Source of the DNA: Sulfurisoma sediminicola
GTDB lineage: Bacteria; Pseudomonadota; Gammaproteobacteria; Burkholderiales; Rhodocyclaceae
Assembly (NCBI RefSeq): GCF_003865015.1
Contig: NZ_BHVV01000008.1
Coordinates: forward strand, 310,001-374,000
Direction: 5' to 3'
DNA: 64,000 nucleotides
The notes beneath the pieces are model-generated. The model saw only the letters and a program-made list of their open reading frames with translations. It searched no databases and was not told where the DNA came from. Shown piece by piece: positions 24,283-34,244 of this stretch. The translations under genes and the position numbers were made by a program. Every line of letters starts with the position of its first letter. The stretch's first letter is position 1.

Positions 24283-24288
24283 GAACGG

Positions 24289-24882
24289 ATGGCAAGAGAT
24301 ATCCGCCTATTGACAGAACAGGCTGGGAGCTTGCGGTCATTCGCATGGGTGAGCTTGCTTGACGACGGCTCGGTATCTGTCGGACTTCTTGACAAGACAT
24401 TTCAAGTCCCCGCTTTGGGAAGCCAAGTCGAAATAGGTGGGGTCGTCTACCGTCAGGCAATTGATCTGAAGGCTGCCCACGGAAACGTGGCAATTTCCAA
24501 TCCTCACTTCACTTTCCACCCCGCGGCTTACTATCACCTACGAGCAAATGGCGAAGCAGAATTATTTTCCGGCCTCCTGATGGTGGATCTCGTTGTCCAA
24601 TCCGAAGGTGTTCTGCCTTGGATAAGAGTGGTGTCGAACCCCGTCACAAATCTGAAGAGATTCCAAGGTGCCCCCGAAGGCCGAGCAATTGAGGTGATTC
24701 GACTTCAAGTTCCAAGCGAAGAACATTCGGTGTCATTGGAGGTGGATTTCGTCAACGCAGAAACCAAGGATGCTGCGTCACCCAAAGATTTGTTCATGGA
24801 CTGGCATGGAAGAACTATTCGCGTCCGCGCGTTCCATGTCGAAGCCCAGGGTGCAACCCTATGGTGGAATCATTCATCTTGA
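24289..24882 (+). CDS. orphan hypothetical protein, 197 aa, atypical composition
   Basis: Not recognised. Base composition is near 50% GC by eye, clearly lower than the roughly two-thirds GC around it, and codon use differs (many AAT, ATT, TTG, AGA), pointing to recent acquisition. No Cys, signal peptide or membrane helix. The first half looks like beta-rich segments (GSVSVGLLDKTFQVPALGSQ, VEIGGVVYRQ) and the protein ends WWNHSS. It starts 6 bases after mnmH and is followed by a structured repeat element. Confidence 0.65.
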   Translation: MARDIRLLTEQAGSLRSFAWVSLLDDGSVSVGLLDKTFQVPALGSQVEIGGVVYRQAIDLKAAHGNVAISNPHFTFHPAAYYHLRANGEAELFSGLLMVDLVVQSEGVLPWIRVVSNPVTNLKRFQGAPEGRAIEVIRLQVPSEEHSVSLEVDFVNAETKDAASPKDLFMDWHGRTIRVRAFHVEAQGATLWWNHSS

Positions 24883-24946
24883 TACCGAGGCCTAACCTCT
24901 CGGCCAACAAGGATCCGATACCTCAAACGTAGCAGTCACCGCAAAA

Positions 24947-25132
24947 CGGCGCGGCATGCCGGGTCGGCGCCGATTTCGCGAACGCCGCGGCGACGGGGCG
25001 GCCGCCGGGGAAGTCCGGGCTCGTTGTCTGAGCGGCGCAGCCGCGAGTTTCGAGCCCGGCTGGCGGGCGCTCCGGCGCAAGGGAACCCGCAGGGCGGGAG
25101 CGCATGAGGCGTCGGCCCGGCATGCCACGCCG
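24947..25132. repeat. structured intergenic element with 25-bp inverted ends
   Basis: The gap 24883-25274 (392 bases) has no gene. Within it, 24947-24971 and 25108-25132 are inverted copies matching at 22 of 25 positions. Between them is a second perfect 9-bp inverted pair (CCGGGCTCG/CGAGCCCGG) and the wording CTCGTTGTCTGAGCGGCGCAG, which recalls an unannotated repeat I remember from intergenic regions of many proteobacteria. There is no transposase and no clear target duplication. It is either a MITE-like or a REP-like unit. Confidence 0.6.
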
Positions 25133-25274
25133 CCGCGCCCAACGCAATCACCGTCCCGCCAGCGCCGACTTTTCCTAGGCGGCCGATAGCACGGCACCTT
25201 GCCCCCGCCCCGCCGCTGCCGGACAATGACAGCACCAACGACAGAGGCTGCGGCCGCGTCGCCGCAGCGACATC

Positions 25275-26741
25275 ATGCACATCAGCTTTCTCGGCGCGGC
25301 GCGCGAGGTCACCGGCTCCTGCTATCTGGTGGAATCCGCGACCAGCCGCTTCCTCGTCGATTGCGGCATGTTCCAGGGCGGGCGCGAGGCGCGCGGCAAG
25401 AACCGCGCGGCGCTGGCCTTCGATCCGCGCCGCATCGACTTCGTGCTGCTGAGCCATGCCCACATCGACCACTCGGGCCTGCTGCCGCGGCTGGTGGCGC
25501 TGGGCTACCGCGGGCCGATCTACGCCACGCCGGCGACCTGCGACCTGCTCGCGGTGATGCTGCCCGACTCGGGCTACATCCAGGAGAAGGAAACCGAGCG
25601 CGAGAACCGCCATCGCCACCGCGCCCGCCACGCCGACGCGCGCGACGGCAGCTACCGCCGCTCGGCGCAGGAAAGCGCGCCGCTCTACACCGTGGCCCAG
25701 GCCCACGACTGCCTGCGCCAGCTCAAGCGCATCGACTACGACACCGAGTTCGAGCCGGCGCGCGGCATGCGCTGCCGCCTGCGCGATGCCGGGCACATCC
25801 TCGGCGCCTCCATCATCGAGTTGTGGGTCGAGGAGCGCGGCGCCACGCGCAAGCTGGTGTTCTCGGGCGATCTCGGCCAGCCGGGGCGGCCGATCGTGCG
25901 CGACCCGACACCGATCGCCGAAGCCGACACCCTGCTGGTCGAATCGACCTACGGCAACCGCCTGCACAAGACCTTCGAGGAGAGCGAGCAGGAACTGGTG
26001 CGCGCCATCGACGAGACCATCGGGGCGAAATCGGCCGGCGGCCAGGGCAACCTGATCGTGCCGGCCTTCGCCGTCGGGCGCACGCAGGAGGTGCTCTACG
26101 CGCTGGGCGACCTGCTGCGCCGCGGCCTGATCCGCCGCGACATCGAGATCTACGTCGACTCGCCGATGGCCGTGGCGGCAACGGAGGTGACGCAGCGCCA
26201 CCAGGCGCTGACCGACATCGAGGCGCGCAGCCTCGCCGCCTGGCAGGCGCAGAGCCGCAGCCACCGGCCGAACATCCGCTACACCGAAAACGTCGAGGAC
26301 TCGATGGCGCTCAACGAGGTGCGCGGCGCCATCATCGTCTCGGCCAGCGGCATGTGCGACGCCGGCCGCGTCAAGCACCACCTGCGCCACAACCTGCCGC
26401 GCGCCGAGTCGGGCGTGCTCATCACCGGCTTCCAGGCCGAGGGTTCGCTAGGCCGGCGGCTGGTGGATGGCGCGCGCATGGTGCGCATCTTCGGCGACGA
26501 GGTGATGGTGCGCTCGCGCATCTACACCATCGGCGGCCTCTCGGCGCACGCCGACCAGGCCGCGCTGCTCGGCTGGCTGGGCAACTTCACCGCACCGCCG
26601 CGGCAGACCTTCGTCGTGCACGGCGAAGCGGAGACCGCCACCGAATTCGCGACGCTGATCGAGGAAAAGCTGGGCTGGGCCGCCGAGGCGCCGGAAGCGG
26701 GAAGTCGCGTCGAACTGGCGGCGACTACGGCGGCAGCCTGA
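25275..26741 (+). CDS. beta-CASP metallo-beta-lactamase-fold nuclease
   Basis: 488-aa predicted RNA-processing exonuclease of the CPSF73-like/YsfA type. The metal site is HAHIDH at residues 61-66, with further ligands in DAGHILGAS and SGDLG. The beta-CASP region contains DSPMAVAAT, SASGMCDAGRV and FQAEGSLGRRL, and the RMMBL end has GGLSAHADQ and VVHGE. Bacterial members are thought to act on RNA, but the substrate is not known. The last 20 residues are Ala-rich. It converges on the methyltransferase gene with a 17-base overlap. Confidence 0.88.
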   Translation: MHISFLGAAREVTGSCYLVESATSRFLVDCGMFQGGREARGKNRAALAFDPRRIDFVLLSHAHIDHSGLLPRLVALGYRGPIYATPATCDLLAVMLPDSGYIQEKETERENRHRHRARHADARDGSYRRSAQESAPLYTVAQAHDCLRQLKRIDYDTEFEPARGMRCRLRDAGHILGASIIELWVEERGATRKLVFSGDLGQPGRPIVRDPTPIAEADTLLVESTYGNRLHKTFEESEQELVRAIDETIGAKSAGGQGNLIVPAFAVGRTQEVLYALGDLLRRGLIRRDIEIYVDSPMAVAATEVTQRHQALTDIEARSLAAWQAQSRSHRPNIRYTENVEDSMALNEVRGAIIVSASGMCDAGRVKHHLRHNLPRAESGVLITGFQAEGSLGRRLVDGARMVRIFGDEVMVRSRIYTIGGLSAHADQAALLGWLGNFTAPPRQTFVVHGEAETATEFATLIEEKLGWAAEAPEAGSRVELAATTAAA

Positions 26742-27288
26742 GCGGCCCGCCGCGCCGTGCGCAGATGCGCTGGATCACGGCGGGCCGCGGCGAGGCGACC
26801 TCGCCCTGCTCGAAGGCGATCACCGAGAAGTGTGTTCCTTGAACCATCTCGAGCAGTTCGCCCGGGCGCAACAGGAATTGCGGGTTGCTCGGCTTGCCGA
26901 AGCGCTCGTTGCCGAGCATGAAGGTCTCGTAGATCAGCACGCCCTCCTCGCCCAGCGCGTCGAGCAGCGCGGGCAGCAGCGGCCGCCAGAGGTAGTTGGT
27001 GACGACGATGCCGGCGAAGGCGCGGCCGCGATAGGGCCAGGGGCCGCCCTCGAGGTCGGCCGCGCGCGTCGTCACGCCGGGCAGTCCGGACAGTTCGGCC
27101 AGCGCCGCCGCGTCGCGATCCACGGCCTCGACGCCGTAGCCGAGTTCGTGCAGCAGCCGGGTGTGGCGGCCGCCGCCGCAGGCGAGGTCGAGCACCTCGC
27201 CGCTTGCCGGAATCAGCGGCGCGAAGCGGCGGACCCAGGCGGAAGGGGCGGTGGCGGGAGCCTGCGGCTGGAAGGACGTTTCGCTCAT
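26725..27288 (-). CDS. class I SAM-dependent methyltransferase
   Basis: 187-aa protein starting at 27288 (MSETSFQPQ); longer versions starting in the intergenic DNA are less likely. SAM motif I is VLDLACGGGRHTRLL (about residues 31-45) and motif II is AVDRD. The fold and length resemble TehB/UbiG-like small methyltransferases. A conserved NYLWRPLLP segment follows motif IV. Substrate unknown. It is divergent from the large synthetase gene. Confidence 0.8.
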   Translation of the reverse strand: MSETSFQPQAPATAPSAWVRRFAPLIPASGEVLDLACGGGRHTRLLHELGYGVEAVDRDAAALAELSGLPGVTTRAADLEGGPWPYRGRAFAGIVVTNYLWRPLLPALLDALGEEGVLIYETFMLGNERFGKPSNPQFLLRPGELLEMVQGTHFSVIAFEQGEVASPRPAVIQRICARRGGPLRLPP

Positions 27289-27449
27289 ATGGCCGTGGAT
27301 TGTAGCTACGGCCGCTTCGATTAACGTCGATGAAGCCGACGTTAGCCTTCGCTGAAACTTCGTTTTGACCGATTTCCGCATAGCCGGATTGGCGTCCCTG
27401 TGCTATGCTGCGTTGCAGCAAACTGCCCAGATCAACCATAGGGCGAACC

Positions 27450-30137
27450 ATGAACTACGAACAGCACTACCTCACCTCGCTCTTCGAGCCGAAGTCGATC
27501 GCCATCGTCGGCGCCTCGGAGACTCCCTGCACCGTCGGCACGGTCCTCGTGCGCAACATGCTGGACGGCGCCTACAAGGGCAAGCTCTTCTGCGTCAATC
27601 CCAAGCACGAGACCGTGTTCGGCATGAAGAGCTACGACTCGGTCGAGAGCATCCCGCAGCGGCTCGACCTCGCCGTGATCTGCACCCTGCCCGAGACCGT
27701 GCCCGCCATCGTCGAGGCCTGCGGCCGCGCCGGCACGCGCAACGTCATCGTGATCAGCGGCGGTTTCTCCGAGGCCGGGCCGCGCGGCGCCTCGCTCGAG
27801 CGCGCCGTGATCGAGACCGCGCGCCGACACCGCGTGCGCCTGATCGGCCCCAACTGCCTCGGCATCATGCGCCCGGGCGCGGGCGTCAACCTCACCTTCG
27901 CCCACGGCGGCGCCAATCCCGGCACCATCGGCCTCGTCTCGCAGTCCGGCGCGCTGTGCACTGCGATCCTCGACTGGGCGCAACCGAACAACGTCGGCTT
28001 CTCCACCGTGGTATCGCTGGGCGGATCGTCCGACGTCGATTTCGGCGAGATCCTCGACTACCTGGTCTCCGACCCGAAGACCGAGAACATCTTCCTCTAC
28101 ATCGAGGGCATCAAGAATCCGCGCCGCTTCATGAGCGCGCTGCGCGCCGCCGCGCGCTGCAAGCCAGTGCTGCTGATCAAGGTCGGCAAGCACGCGGCGG
28201 GCGAAAAAGCCGCGCTGTCGCACACCGGCTCGCTGGTCGGCGCCGACGACGTCTTCGACGCGGCGCTGCGCCGCGCCGGCGTGGTGCGCCTGGGCAACGT
28301 CGGCCAGATGTACGCCGCCGCCTCGGCGCTGTTCTCGCACTTCCGCCCGCGCGGCAACCGCCTGGCCATCATCACCAACGGCGGCGGCCCCGGCGCGATG
28401 GCGGCCGACCACGCCGCGGACATCGGCATCCCGCTGGCCAGGCTTTCCGACGCCACCACCAAGAAGCTCACCGAGTTGCTGCCGCCAACCTGGTCCAAGG
28501 CCAATCCGCTCGACATCATCGGCGACGCCGATCCCCAGCGCTACGCCGCCGCGCTGACGGCCTGCATCGAGGACGACGGCGTCGACGGCGTGCTGGCGAT
28601 CCTGACGCCGCAGGCGATGACCGATCCGACGCAGGTGGCGCGCACGCTGCTCGACATCGCCGTCAAGACCGACAAGCCCCTGGTGACCTGCTGGATGGGC
28701 GAGGCGCAGGTGCACGAGGCGCGGCTGCTGTTCAAGGGCGCCGGCATCCCGACCTTCCGCACGCCCGAGCCGGCGGTCGAACTGTTCTCGCACATCTCGG
28801 CCTACTACCGCAACCAGCAGCTGCTGATGCAGACGCCGGCCGCCATTGCCGACCACGTGCCGCCGCGACTCGAGTCGGCCAAGCTGGTGATCGAGACCGC
28901 GCTATCCGAAGGCCGCAAGATGCTCAACGAGATGGAGTCGAAGGCGCTGCTCGCCGCCTTCCGCATCCCCATCGCCCAGACGGTGGTGGCGCGCTCGCCC
29001 TCGGAGGCCATGGTGCTGGCCGAGGAGATCGGCCTGCCGGTGGTGATGAAGATCGACTCGCCGCAGATCACCCACAAGACCGACTCCGGCGGCGTGCGAC
29101 TCAACCTCAACTCGCTGGCCGCCGTGCGCGACGCCTACAACGAGATCCTCGACGACGTGAAGAAGAATCGCCCCGACGCGATCCTCCACGGCGTCGCCAT
29201 CGAGCCGATGATCCAGAAGGCCAACGGCCGCGAGCTGATGGTGGGCATGGTCAAGGACGAGATCTTCGGGCCGACCATCGTCTTCAGCCGCGGCGGCACC
29301 GACGTCGAGACCGGGCGCAGCCGCCGCGCGGTGGCGCTGCCGCCCCTCAACGGCTTTCTCGTGCGCGACCTGCTCGAGTCGGCGCGCGACATGGCGCGGC
29401 TGGGCGAGTTCCGCAACATGCCGGCGGTGAACCAGGAGGCGCTCGAGGCCGTGTTGCTGCGCGTCTCGGAGATGGTCTGCGAACTGCCGTGGATCAGCGA
29501 ACTCGACATCAACCCGCTGATCGTCGACGAGCAGGGCGCCGTGGCGGTCGATGCCCGCATCGCCATCGAGAACATCCCGCTGACCGCCAGCCGCTACGAT
29601 CACATGGCGATCCACCCCTACCCCTCGCACCTGGTCACCAGCTACCAGAAGGACGGCAGGACGGTGACCATCCGCCCGATCAAGCCCGAGGACGCCGATA
29701 TCGAAAGCGACTTCGTGCGCAAGCTGTCGGCGGAAACCAAGTATTTCCGCTTCATGAACACCATTCGCGAACTCGGCCAGTCGCAGCTGATCCGCCTGAC
29801 GCAGATCGACTACGATCGCGAGATGGCCTTCATCGCCGTGGCCGAGAAAGATGGCGAGGAAGTCGAGATCGGCGTCTGCCGCTACGCCACCAACCCGGAC
29901 GGCGAATCCTGCGAGTTCGCCATCGTCGTCGCCGACGATTGGCAGGGCAAGGGCCTGGCGCGGCGGCTGATGGGCGTGCTGATCGAGACGGCGCGCAGCC
30001 GCGGCCTCAAGTACATGAACGGCGACTTCCTCTCGGAGAACGGCCGCATGCTCGCCTTCGTGCAGAGCCTGGGCTTCGTCATGTCGCCCCACCCCGAGGA
30101 TTCGGGACTGAAGCGCGGCGTGCTGACGCTCGACTGA
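27450..30137 (+). CDS. ADP-forming acyl-CoA synthetase fused to GNAT acetyltransferase (Pat/YfiQ-like)
   Basis: 895 aa. Order: CoA-binding domain (residues 1-130, SIAIVGASE), succinyl-CoA ligase-like domain (about 150-460, VSQSGALCTAILDW, and LSHTGSLVG with the phospho-His), ATP-grasp domain (about 480-700, MKIDSPQITHKTDSGGV), and a C-terminal GNAT acetyltransferase domain (about 720-890, IVVADDWQGKGLARRLM). In E. coli PatZ/YfiQ and Salmonella Pat this layout is a protein lysine acetyltransferase that shuts down acetyl-CoA synthetase, with the synthetase half inactive as an enzyme. Here the phospho-His motif looks intact, so real ligase activity cannot be excluded. Confidence 0.88.
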   Translation: MNYEQHYLTSLFEPKSIAIVGASETPCTVGTVLVRNMLDGAYKGKLFCVNPKHETVFGMKSYDSVESIPQRLDLAVICTLPETVPAIVEACGRAGTRNVIVISGGFSEAGPRGASLERAVIETARRHRVRLIGPNCLGIMRPGAGVNLTFAHGGANPGTIGLVSQSGALCTAILDWAQPNNVGFSTVVSLGGSSDVDFGEILDYLVSDPKTENIFLYIEGIKNPRRFMSALRAAARCKPVLLIKVGKHAAGEKAALSHTGSLVGADDVFDAALRRAGVVRLGNVGQMYAAASALFSHFRPRGNRLAIITNGGGPGAMAADHAADIGIPLARLSDATTKKLTELLPPTWSKANPLDIIGDADPQRYAAALTACIEDDGVDGVLAILTPQAMTDPTQVARTLLDIAVKTDKPLVTCWMGEAQVHEARLLFKGAGIPTFRTPEPAVELFSHISAYYRNQQLLMQTPAAIADHVPPRLESAKLVIETALSEGRKMLNEMESKALLAAFRIPIAQTVVARSPSEAMVLAEEIGLPVVMKIDSPQITHKTDSGGVRLNLNSLAAVRDAYNEILDDVKKNRPDAILHGVAIEPMIQKANGRELMVGMVKDEIFGPTIVFSRGGTDVETGRSRRAVALPPLNGFLVRDLLESARDMARLGEFRNMPAVNQEALEAVLLRVSEMVCELPWISELDINPLIVDEQGAVAVDARIAIENIPLTASRYDHMAIHPYPSHLVTSYQKDGRTVTIRPIKPEDADIESDFVRKLSAETKYFRFMNTIRELGQSQLIRLTQIDYDREMAFIAVAEKDGEEVEIGVCRYATNPDGESCEFAIVVADDWQGKGLARRLMGVLIETARSRGLKYMNGDFLSENGRMLAFVQSLGFVMSPHPEDSGLKRGVLTLD

Positions 30138-30284
30138 TCACGGCATTTTTCGCATAGCAGATATACCAAATTATTTATCCATCCATACATTGAAATGCTT
30201 GATGACTGAAGGTACCATCCTCCGAGCGGCCGTGCTCCGGCTGCGCCCATAGCAGGCTAACCGCCTGATATAAAAGGAGGAGTC

Positions 30285-33200
30285 ATGCAAGTCACACGGC
30301 GGCAGTTCTTCAAGGTCTGCGGCGCCGGACTCAGCGGTTCGAGCATTGCCCTGATGGGATTCTCGCCCGCGCCGGCCCTGGCGGAGGTGCGCAGCTTCAA
30401 GCTCGCCCGCGCCACGGAAACCCGCAACATGTGCCCCTACTGCTCGGTGAGCTGCGGGGTGCTGATCTACACCACGGGCGACAAGTCCAAGAACGCGAAA
30501 GCGGACATCATCCACATCGAGGGCGACCCGGACAATCCGGTGAATCGCGGCACGCTGTGCCCGAAAGGCGCCGGCCTGCTCGACATGGTCAAGAGCCCCA
30601 ACCGGCTCAAGTGGCCGGAAGTGCGCGAGCCCGGCAGCAGCGAGTGGAAGCGCATTTCGTGGGATGACGCGATCAGCCGCATCGCCACCCACATGAAGAA
30701 GGACCGCGACGCCAATCTCGTCGAGAAGAATGCCGAGGGCGTGACGGTCAACCGCTGGAACACCACGGGCTTCCTGGCTTCCTCCGCCGCCGGCAACGAA
30801 GCCGGTTATCTCACCGTCAAGATCCTTCGCGGCCTGGGAGCCGTAGCGCTCGACACGCAAGCCCGCATCTGACACGCCCCCACGGTATCCAGTCTGGGTC
30901 CGACATTTGGGCGTGGTTCGATGACGAACCACTGGGTCGACATCAAGAATGCCGACCTCGTCCTGGTCATGGGCGGCAATGCGGCCGAAGCGCATCCCTG
31001 CGGCTTCAAGTGGGTGATCGAAGCGAAGAAGGACCGCAAGGCCAAGCTGGTCGTGGTCGACCCGCGCTTCACGCGTTCCGCCGCCGTCTCCGACTACTAC
31101 GCGCCGATCCGTTCCGGCAGCGACATCGCCTTCCTTGGCGGCGTCATCAACTACCTGCTGACCAATGACAAGATCCACCACGACTACGTCAAGGCCTATA
31201 CCAACGCCAGCTTCCTGATCGACGAGGGCTACAAGTTCGAGGATGGTTTCTTCTCCGGCTACAACCCGGAGAAGCGCAGCTACGCCAAGGACACCTGGAA
31301 GTACCAGACGGACAAGGACGGCTACGCCAAGGTCGACCCGACGCTGCAGGACCCGCGCTGCGCCTTCCAGCTCATGAAGCAGCATTACAGCCGCTACACG
31401 CCGGAACTGGTCAGCAAGGTCACCGGCACGCCGAAGGATGCCTTCCTCAAGGTCTGCGAGCACATCGCCGAAACCGCGGCGCCCAACAAGACCATGACCA
31501 TCTGCTACGCCCTGGGGTGGACACAGCACTCGGTGGGTTCGCAGAACATCCGCACCATGGCCATGATCCAGCTACTGCTCGGCAACATGGGCATGGCCGG
31601 CGGCGGCATCAACGCGCTGCGCGGCCACGCCAACGTGCAGGGCATCACCGACATGTGCCTCTACTCGGAAGTGCTGCCCGGCTACCTGGCCGCGCCGACC
31701 GACGCCGACAAGAACTGGGCCGAGTTCGTCGACAAACGCACGCCGAAGACGCTGCGGCCGAACCAGATGAACTACGGCCAGAACTTCTCGAAGTGGGCCA
31801 CCAGCCTGATGAAGGCCTGGTACGGCGCGGCGGCGACCGACAAGAACGACTACGCCTACGACTGGCTGCCGAAGAAGGACGCAGCCTACGACGTGCTGGC
31901 GATCTTCGAACGGATGCACCAGGGCAAGATGAACGGCTTCCTCTGCCAGGGCTTCAACCCGCTGGCCTCGGTGTCGAACAAGAAGAAGGTCGGCGACGCC
32001 ATGGCGAAGCTGAAGTACCTGGTGGTCATCGACCCGCTGGCGACCGACACGTCCGAGTTCTGGAAGCCGCACGGCGAGTTCAACGAGGCCGACCCGGCGA
32101 AGATCCAGACCGAGGTGTTCCGCCTGCCGGCCAATCTTTTCGCCGAGGAAAGCGGCTCCTTCACCAACTCCGGCCGCGTCATCCAGTGGCACTGGAAGGC
32201 CGCCGACGGTCCGGGCGAATCGAAGGGCGACATCGAGATCATGGCCGGCCTGTTCCTCAAGCTCAAGGAGATGTACGCCAAGGATGGCGGCAAGCTGCCC
32301 GAGCCCATCCTCAACCTGACCTGGCCGCACCGCATCGCGGCGAAGCCTTCGCCCGAGGAACTCCTCATGGAGATCTCCGGCAAGGCGCTGGGCGAAGTGC
32401 TCGATCCCAAGGACAAGACCAAGGTCCTGGCCAAGCCCGGCGAGCAACTGGCCGGCTTCGCCCAGTTGCGCGACGACGGCTCGACCGCCTGCGGCAACTG
32501 GATCTACGGCGGCTGCTGGTCGCAGGCGGGCAACCTCACGGCGCGGCGCGACAACAGCGATCCGTCCGGCCTCGGCCAGACGCTGAACTGGGGCTACGCC
32601 TGGCCGGCCAACCGGCGCATCCTCTACAACCGCGCCTCCTGCGACGTCTCGGGCAAGCCCTGGGATCCGAAACGGGCGGTGATCAAGTGGAGCGGCACCG
32701 CGTGGGGCGGCAACGACGTGCCCGACATGCGGCCGGATGCGGCGCCCGACGAGAACGTGATGCCCTTCATCATGACCGCCGAGGGCGTTGCCCGCCTGTT
32801 CGCGCCGGCCCTGGCGGAAGGCCCGTTCCCCGAACACTACGAACCCTTCGAGACCCCGCTCGACCGGAACCCCTTCCACCCCAACAACCCCAAGGCCGTC
32901 AGCAATCCGGCGGCGCGGGTGTACAAGGGCGACATGGAGGTGTTCGGCAAGGCCAAGGACTTCCCCTACGTCGCGACGACCTATCGCCTGGTCGAGCACT
33001 TCCACTTCTGGACCAAGCACGCCAGGATCAACGCCGTGCTGCAGCCCGAGCAGTTCGTCGAGATCGGCGAGGAACTGGCCAAGGAGAAGGGCATAGCCAA
33101 CGGCGACAAGGTGAAGGTGCGCAGCAACCGCGGCTTCATCAAGGCCGTCGCGGTGGTGACCAAGCGCATCAAGGCGCTCGACGTCGACGGCAAGAAGGTG

Positions 33201-33347
33201 CATACCGTCGGCATCCCGCTGCACTGGGGCTTCAAGGGAGTCGCCAAGCCGGGCTACATCACGAACACGCTGACGCCGTTCGTGGGTGACGCCAATTCGC
33301 AGACGCCGGAGTTCAAGGCGTTCCTGGTCAACATCGAGAAGGCATAA
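30285..33347 (+). CDS. fdnG: selenocysteine formate dehydrogenase-N/O, catalytic alpha subunit
   Basis: 1020-aa molybdopterin enzyme that oxidises formate to CO2 in the periplasm. The in-frame TGA at 30870-30872 is selenocysteine 196: reading through joins QARI-U-HAPTVSSLGPTFGRGSMTNH, which matches E. coli FdnG at its U196. The N-terminus has a Tat signal (TRRQFFK, hydrophobic stretch, cut near residue 32). The [4Fe-4S] ligands are in CPYCSVSCG and GTLCPKG, and the C-terminal domain binds the cofactor (residues about 850-1010). Start ATG follows AAGGAGGAG. Gene callers will wrongly split this into two ORFs. Beta and gamma subunits follow at once. Confidence 0.97.
30870..30916 (+). promoter_or_regulatory. 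bacterial SECIS element and UGA-Sec codon
   Basis: The UGA at 30870-30872 is followed by a hairpin. The lower stem is CACGCCC/GGGCGTG (30873-30879 with 30909-30915). The upper stem is GG, an unpaired U, then AUCC, a loop AGUCU, then GGGU and CC (30884-30901). The bulged U and the loop sit at the same 11-base distance from UGA as in E. coli fdhF, the arrangement SelB needs. It overlaps the coding sequence. Confidence 0.9.
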
Positions 33348-33356
33348 GGAGAGATC

Positions 33357-34244
33357 ATGGCACTGCAATCGCTAGATATCGCCCGCCGCTCGGCCACGAC
33401 CACGCCGCCGCCGGCGGTGCGCGAAACAACGGAAGTGGCGAAGCTGATCGACGTGTCCACCTGCATCGGCTGCAAGGCCTGCCAGGCGGCGTGCATGGAG
33501 TGGAACGACATCCGCGACGAGGTGGGGACGAACTCGGGGGTCTATGACAACCCGGCCGACCTGACCGCCAAGTCGTGGACCGTGATGCGCTACGCCGAAG
33601 TGGAAGAGAAAGGCAGGCTGGAGTGGCTGATCCGCAAGGACGGCTGCATGCACTGCGCCGACCCGGGCTGCCTCAAGGCCTGCCCGGCCCCCGGCGCCAT
33701 CATCCAGTACGCCAACGGCATCGTCGATTTCCACCAGGAAAACTGCATCGGCTGCGGCTACTGCATCACCGGCTGCCCCTTCAACATCCCGCGCATCTCC
33801 AAGGAGGACAGCAAGGCCTACAAGTGCTCGCTGTGTTCCGACCGGGTGGCCGTGGGCCAGGCACCGGCCTGTGCCAAGGTCTGCCCGACCGGCGCGATCC
33901 AGTTCGGCTCGAAGGAGCAGATGAAGGACTACGCCGACAAGCGCATCGGCGACCTCAAGTCGCGCGGCTACGACAAGGCCGGGCTCTACGATCCGCAAGG
34001 CGTCGGCGGCACGCACGTCATGTACGTGCTGCACCACGCCGACCGGCCGGAGCTCTACAAGGGCCTGCCCAACGATCCCGGCATCAGCCCGCTGGTCTCG
34101 CTGTGGAAAGGCTTCGCCAAGCCGCTCGCCAACGTCGCGCTGGCGGCCGTGGCGCTGGGCAGCCTGTTCCACTACGTCACCAAGGGGCCGAACGAGGTGT
34201 CGAAGGAACTGGAAGACGAGCTTGAGAAGGAGGATGCACAATGA
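33357..34244 (+). CDS. fdnH: formate dehydrogenase iron-sulfur beta subunit
   Basis: 295 aa, against 294 for E. coli FdnH. Four ferredoxin-type cysteine groups carry the electron wire: [31 protein letters not shown] and CSLCSDRV...CAKVC. A single C-terminal membrane helix ([19 protein letters not shown], about residues 262-280) anchors it on the periplasmic face. It moves electrons from the selenocysteine subunit to cytochrome b. The stop overlaps the start of the gamma-subunit gene by ATGA. Confidence 0.95.
   Translation: MALQSLDIARRSATTTPPPAVRETTEVAKLIDVSTCIGCKACQAACMEWNDIRDEVGTNSGVYDNPADLTAKSWTVMRYAEVEEKGRLEWLIRKDGCMHCADPGCLKACPAPGAIIQYANGIVDFHQENCIGCGYCITGCPFNIPRISKEDSKAYKCSLCSDRVAVGQAPACAKVCPTGAIQFGSKEQMKDYADKRIGDLKSRGYDKAGLYDPQGVGGTHVMYVLHHADRPELYKGLPNDPGISPLVSLWKGFAKPLANVALAAVALGSLFHYVTKGPNEVSKELEDELEKEDAQ

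Noticed and set aside
27365-27419. Promoter with TTGACC and TATGCT before the large synthetase gene
   Set aside because: The two boxes are about 43 bases apart, far beyond the 16-18 needed, and no better pair is visible.
30199-30210. FNR-like site upstream of the formate dehydrogenase operon
   Set aside because: Only the left half TTGAT is present; the expected ATCAA half is absent at the right spacing, so I do not call it.
30285-33347. Formate dehydrogenase alpha as a pseudogene broken by a stop codon
   Set aside because: The single in-frame TGA aligns with Sec196 of E. coli FdnG, a SECIS hairpin follows, and selA, selB, selC and selD are all present.
31572-33368. Open frame opposite the formate dehydrogenase alpha gene
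   Set aside because: Shadow of the coding strand, rich in Gly, Val and Leu repeats without domains.
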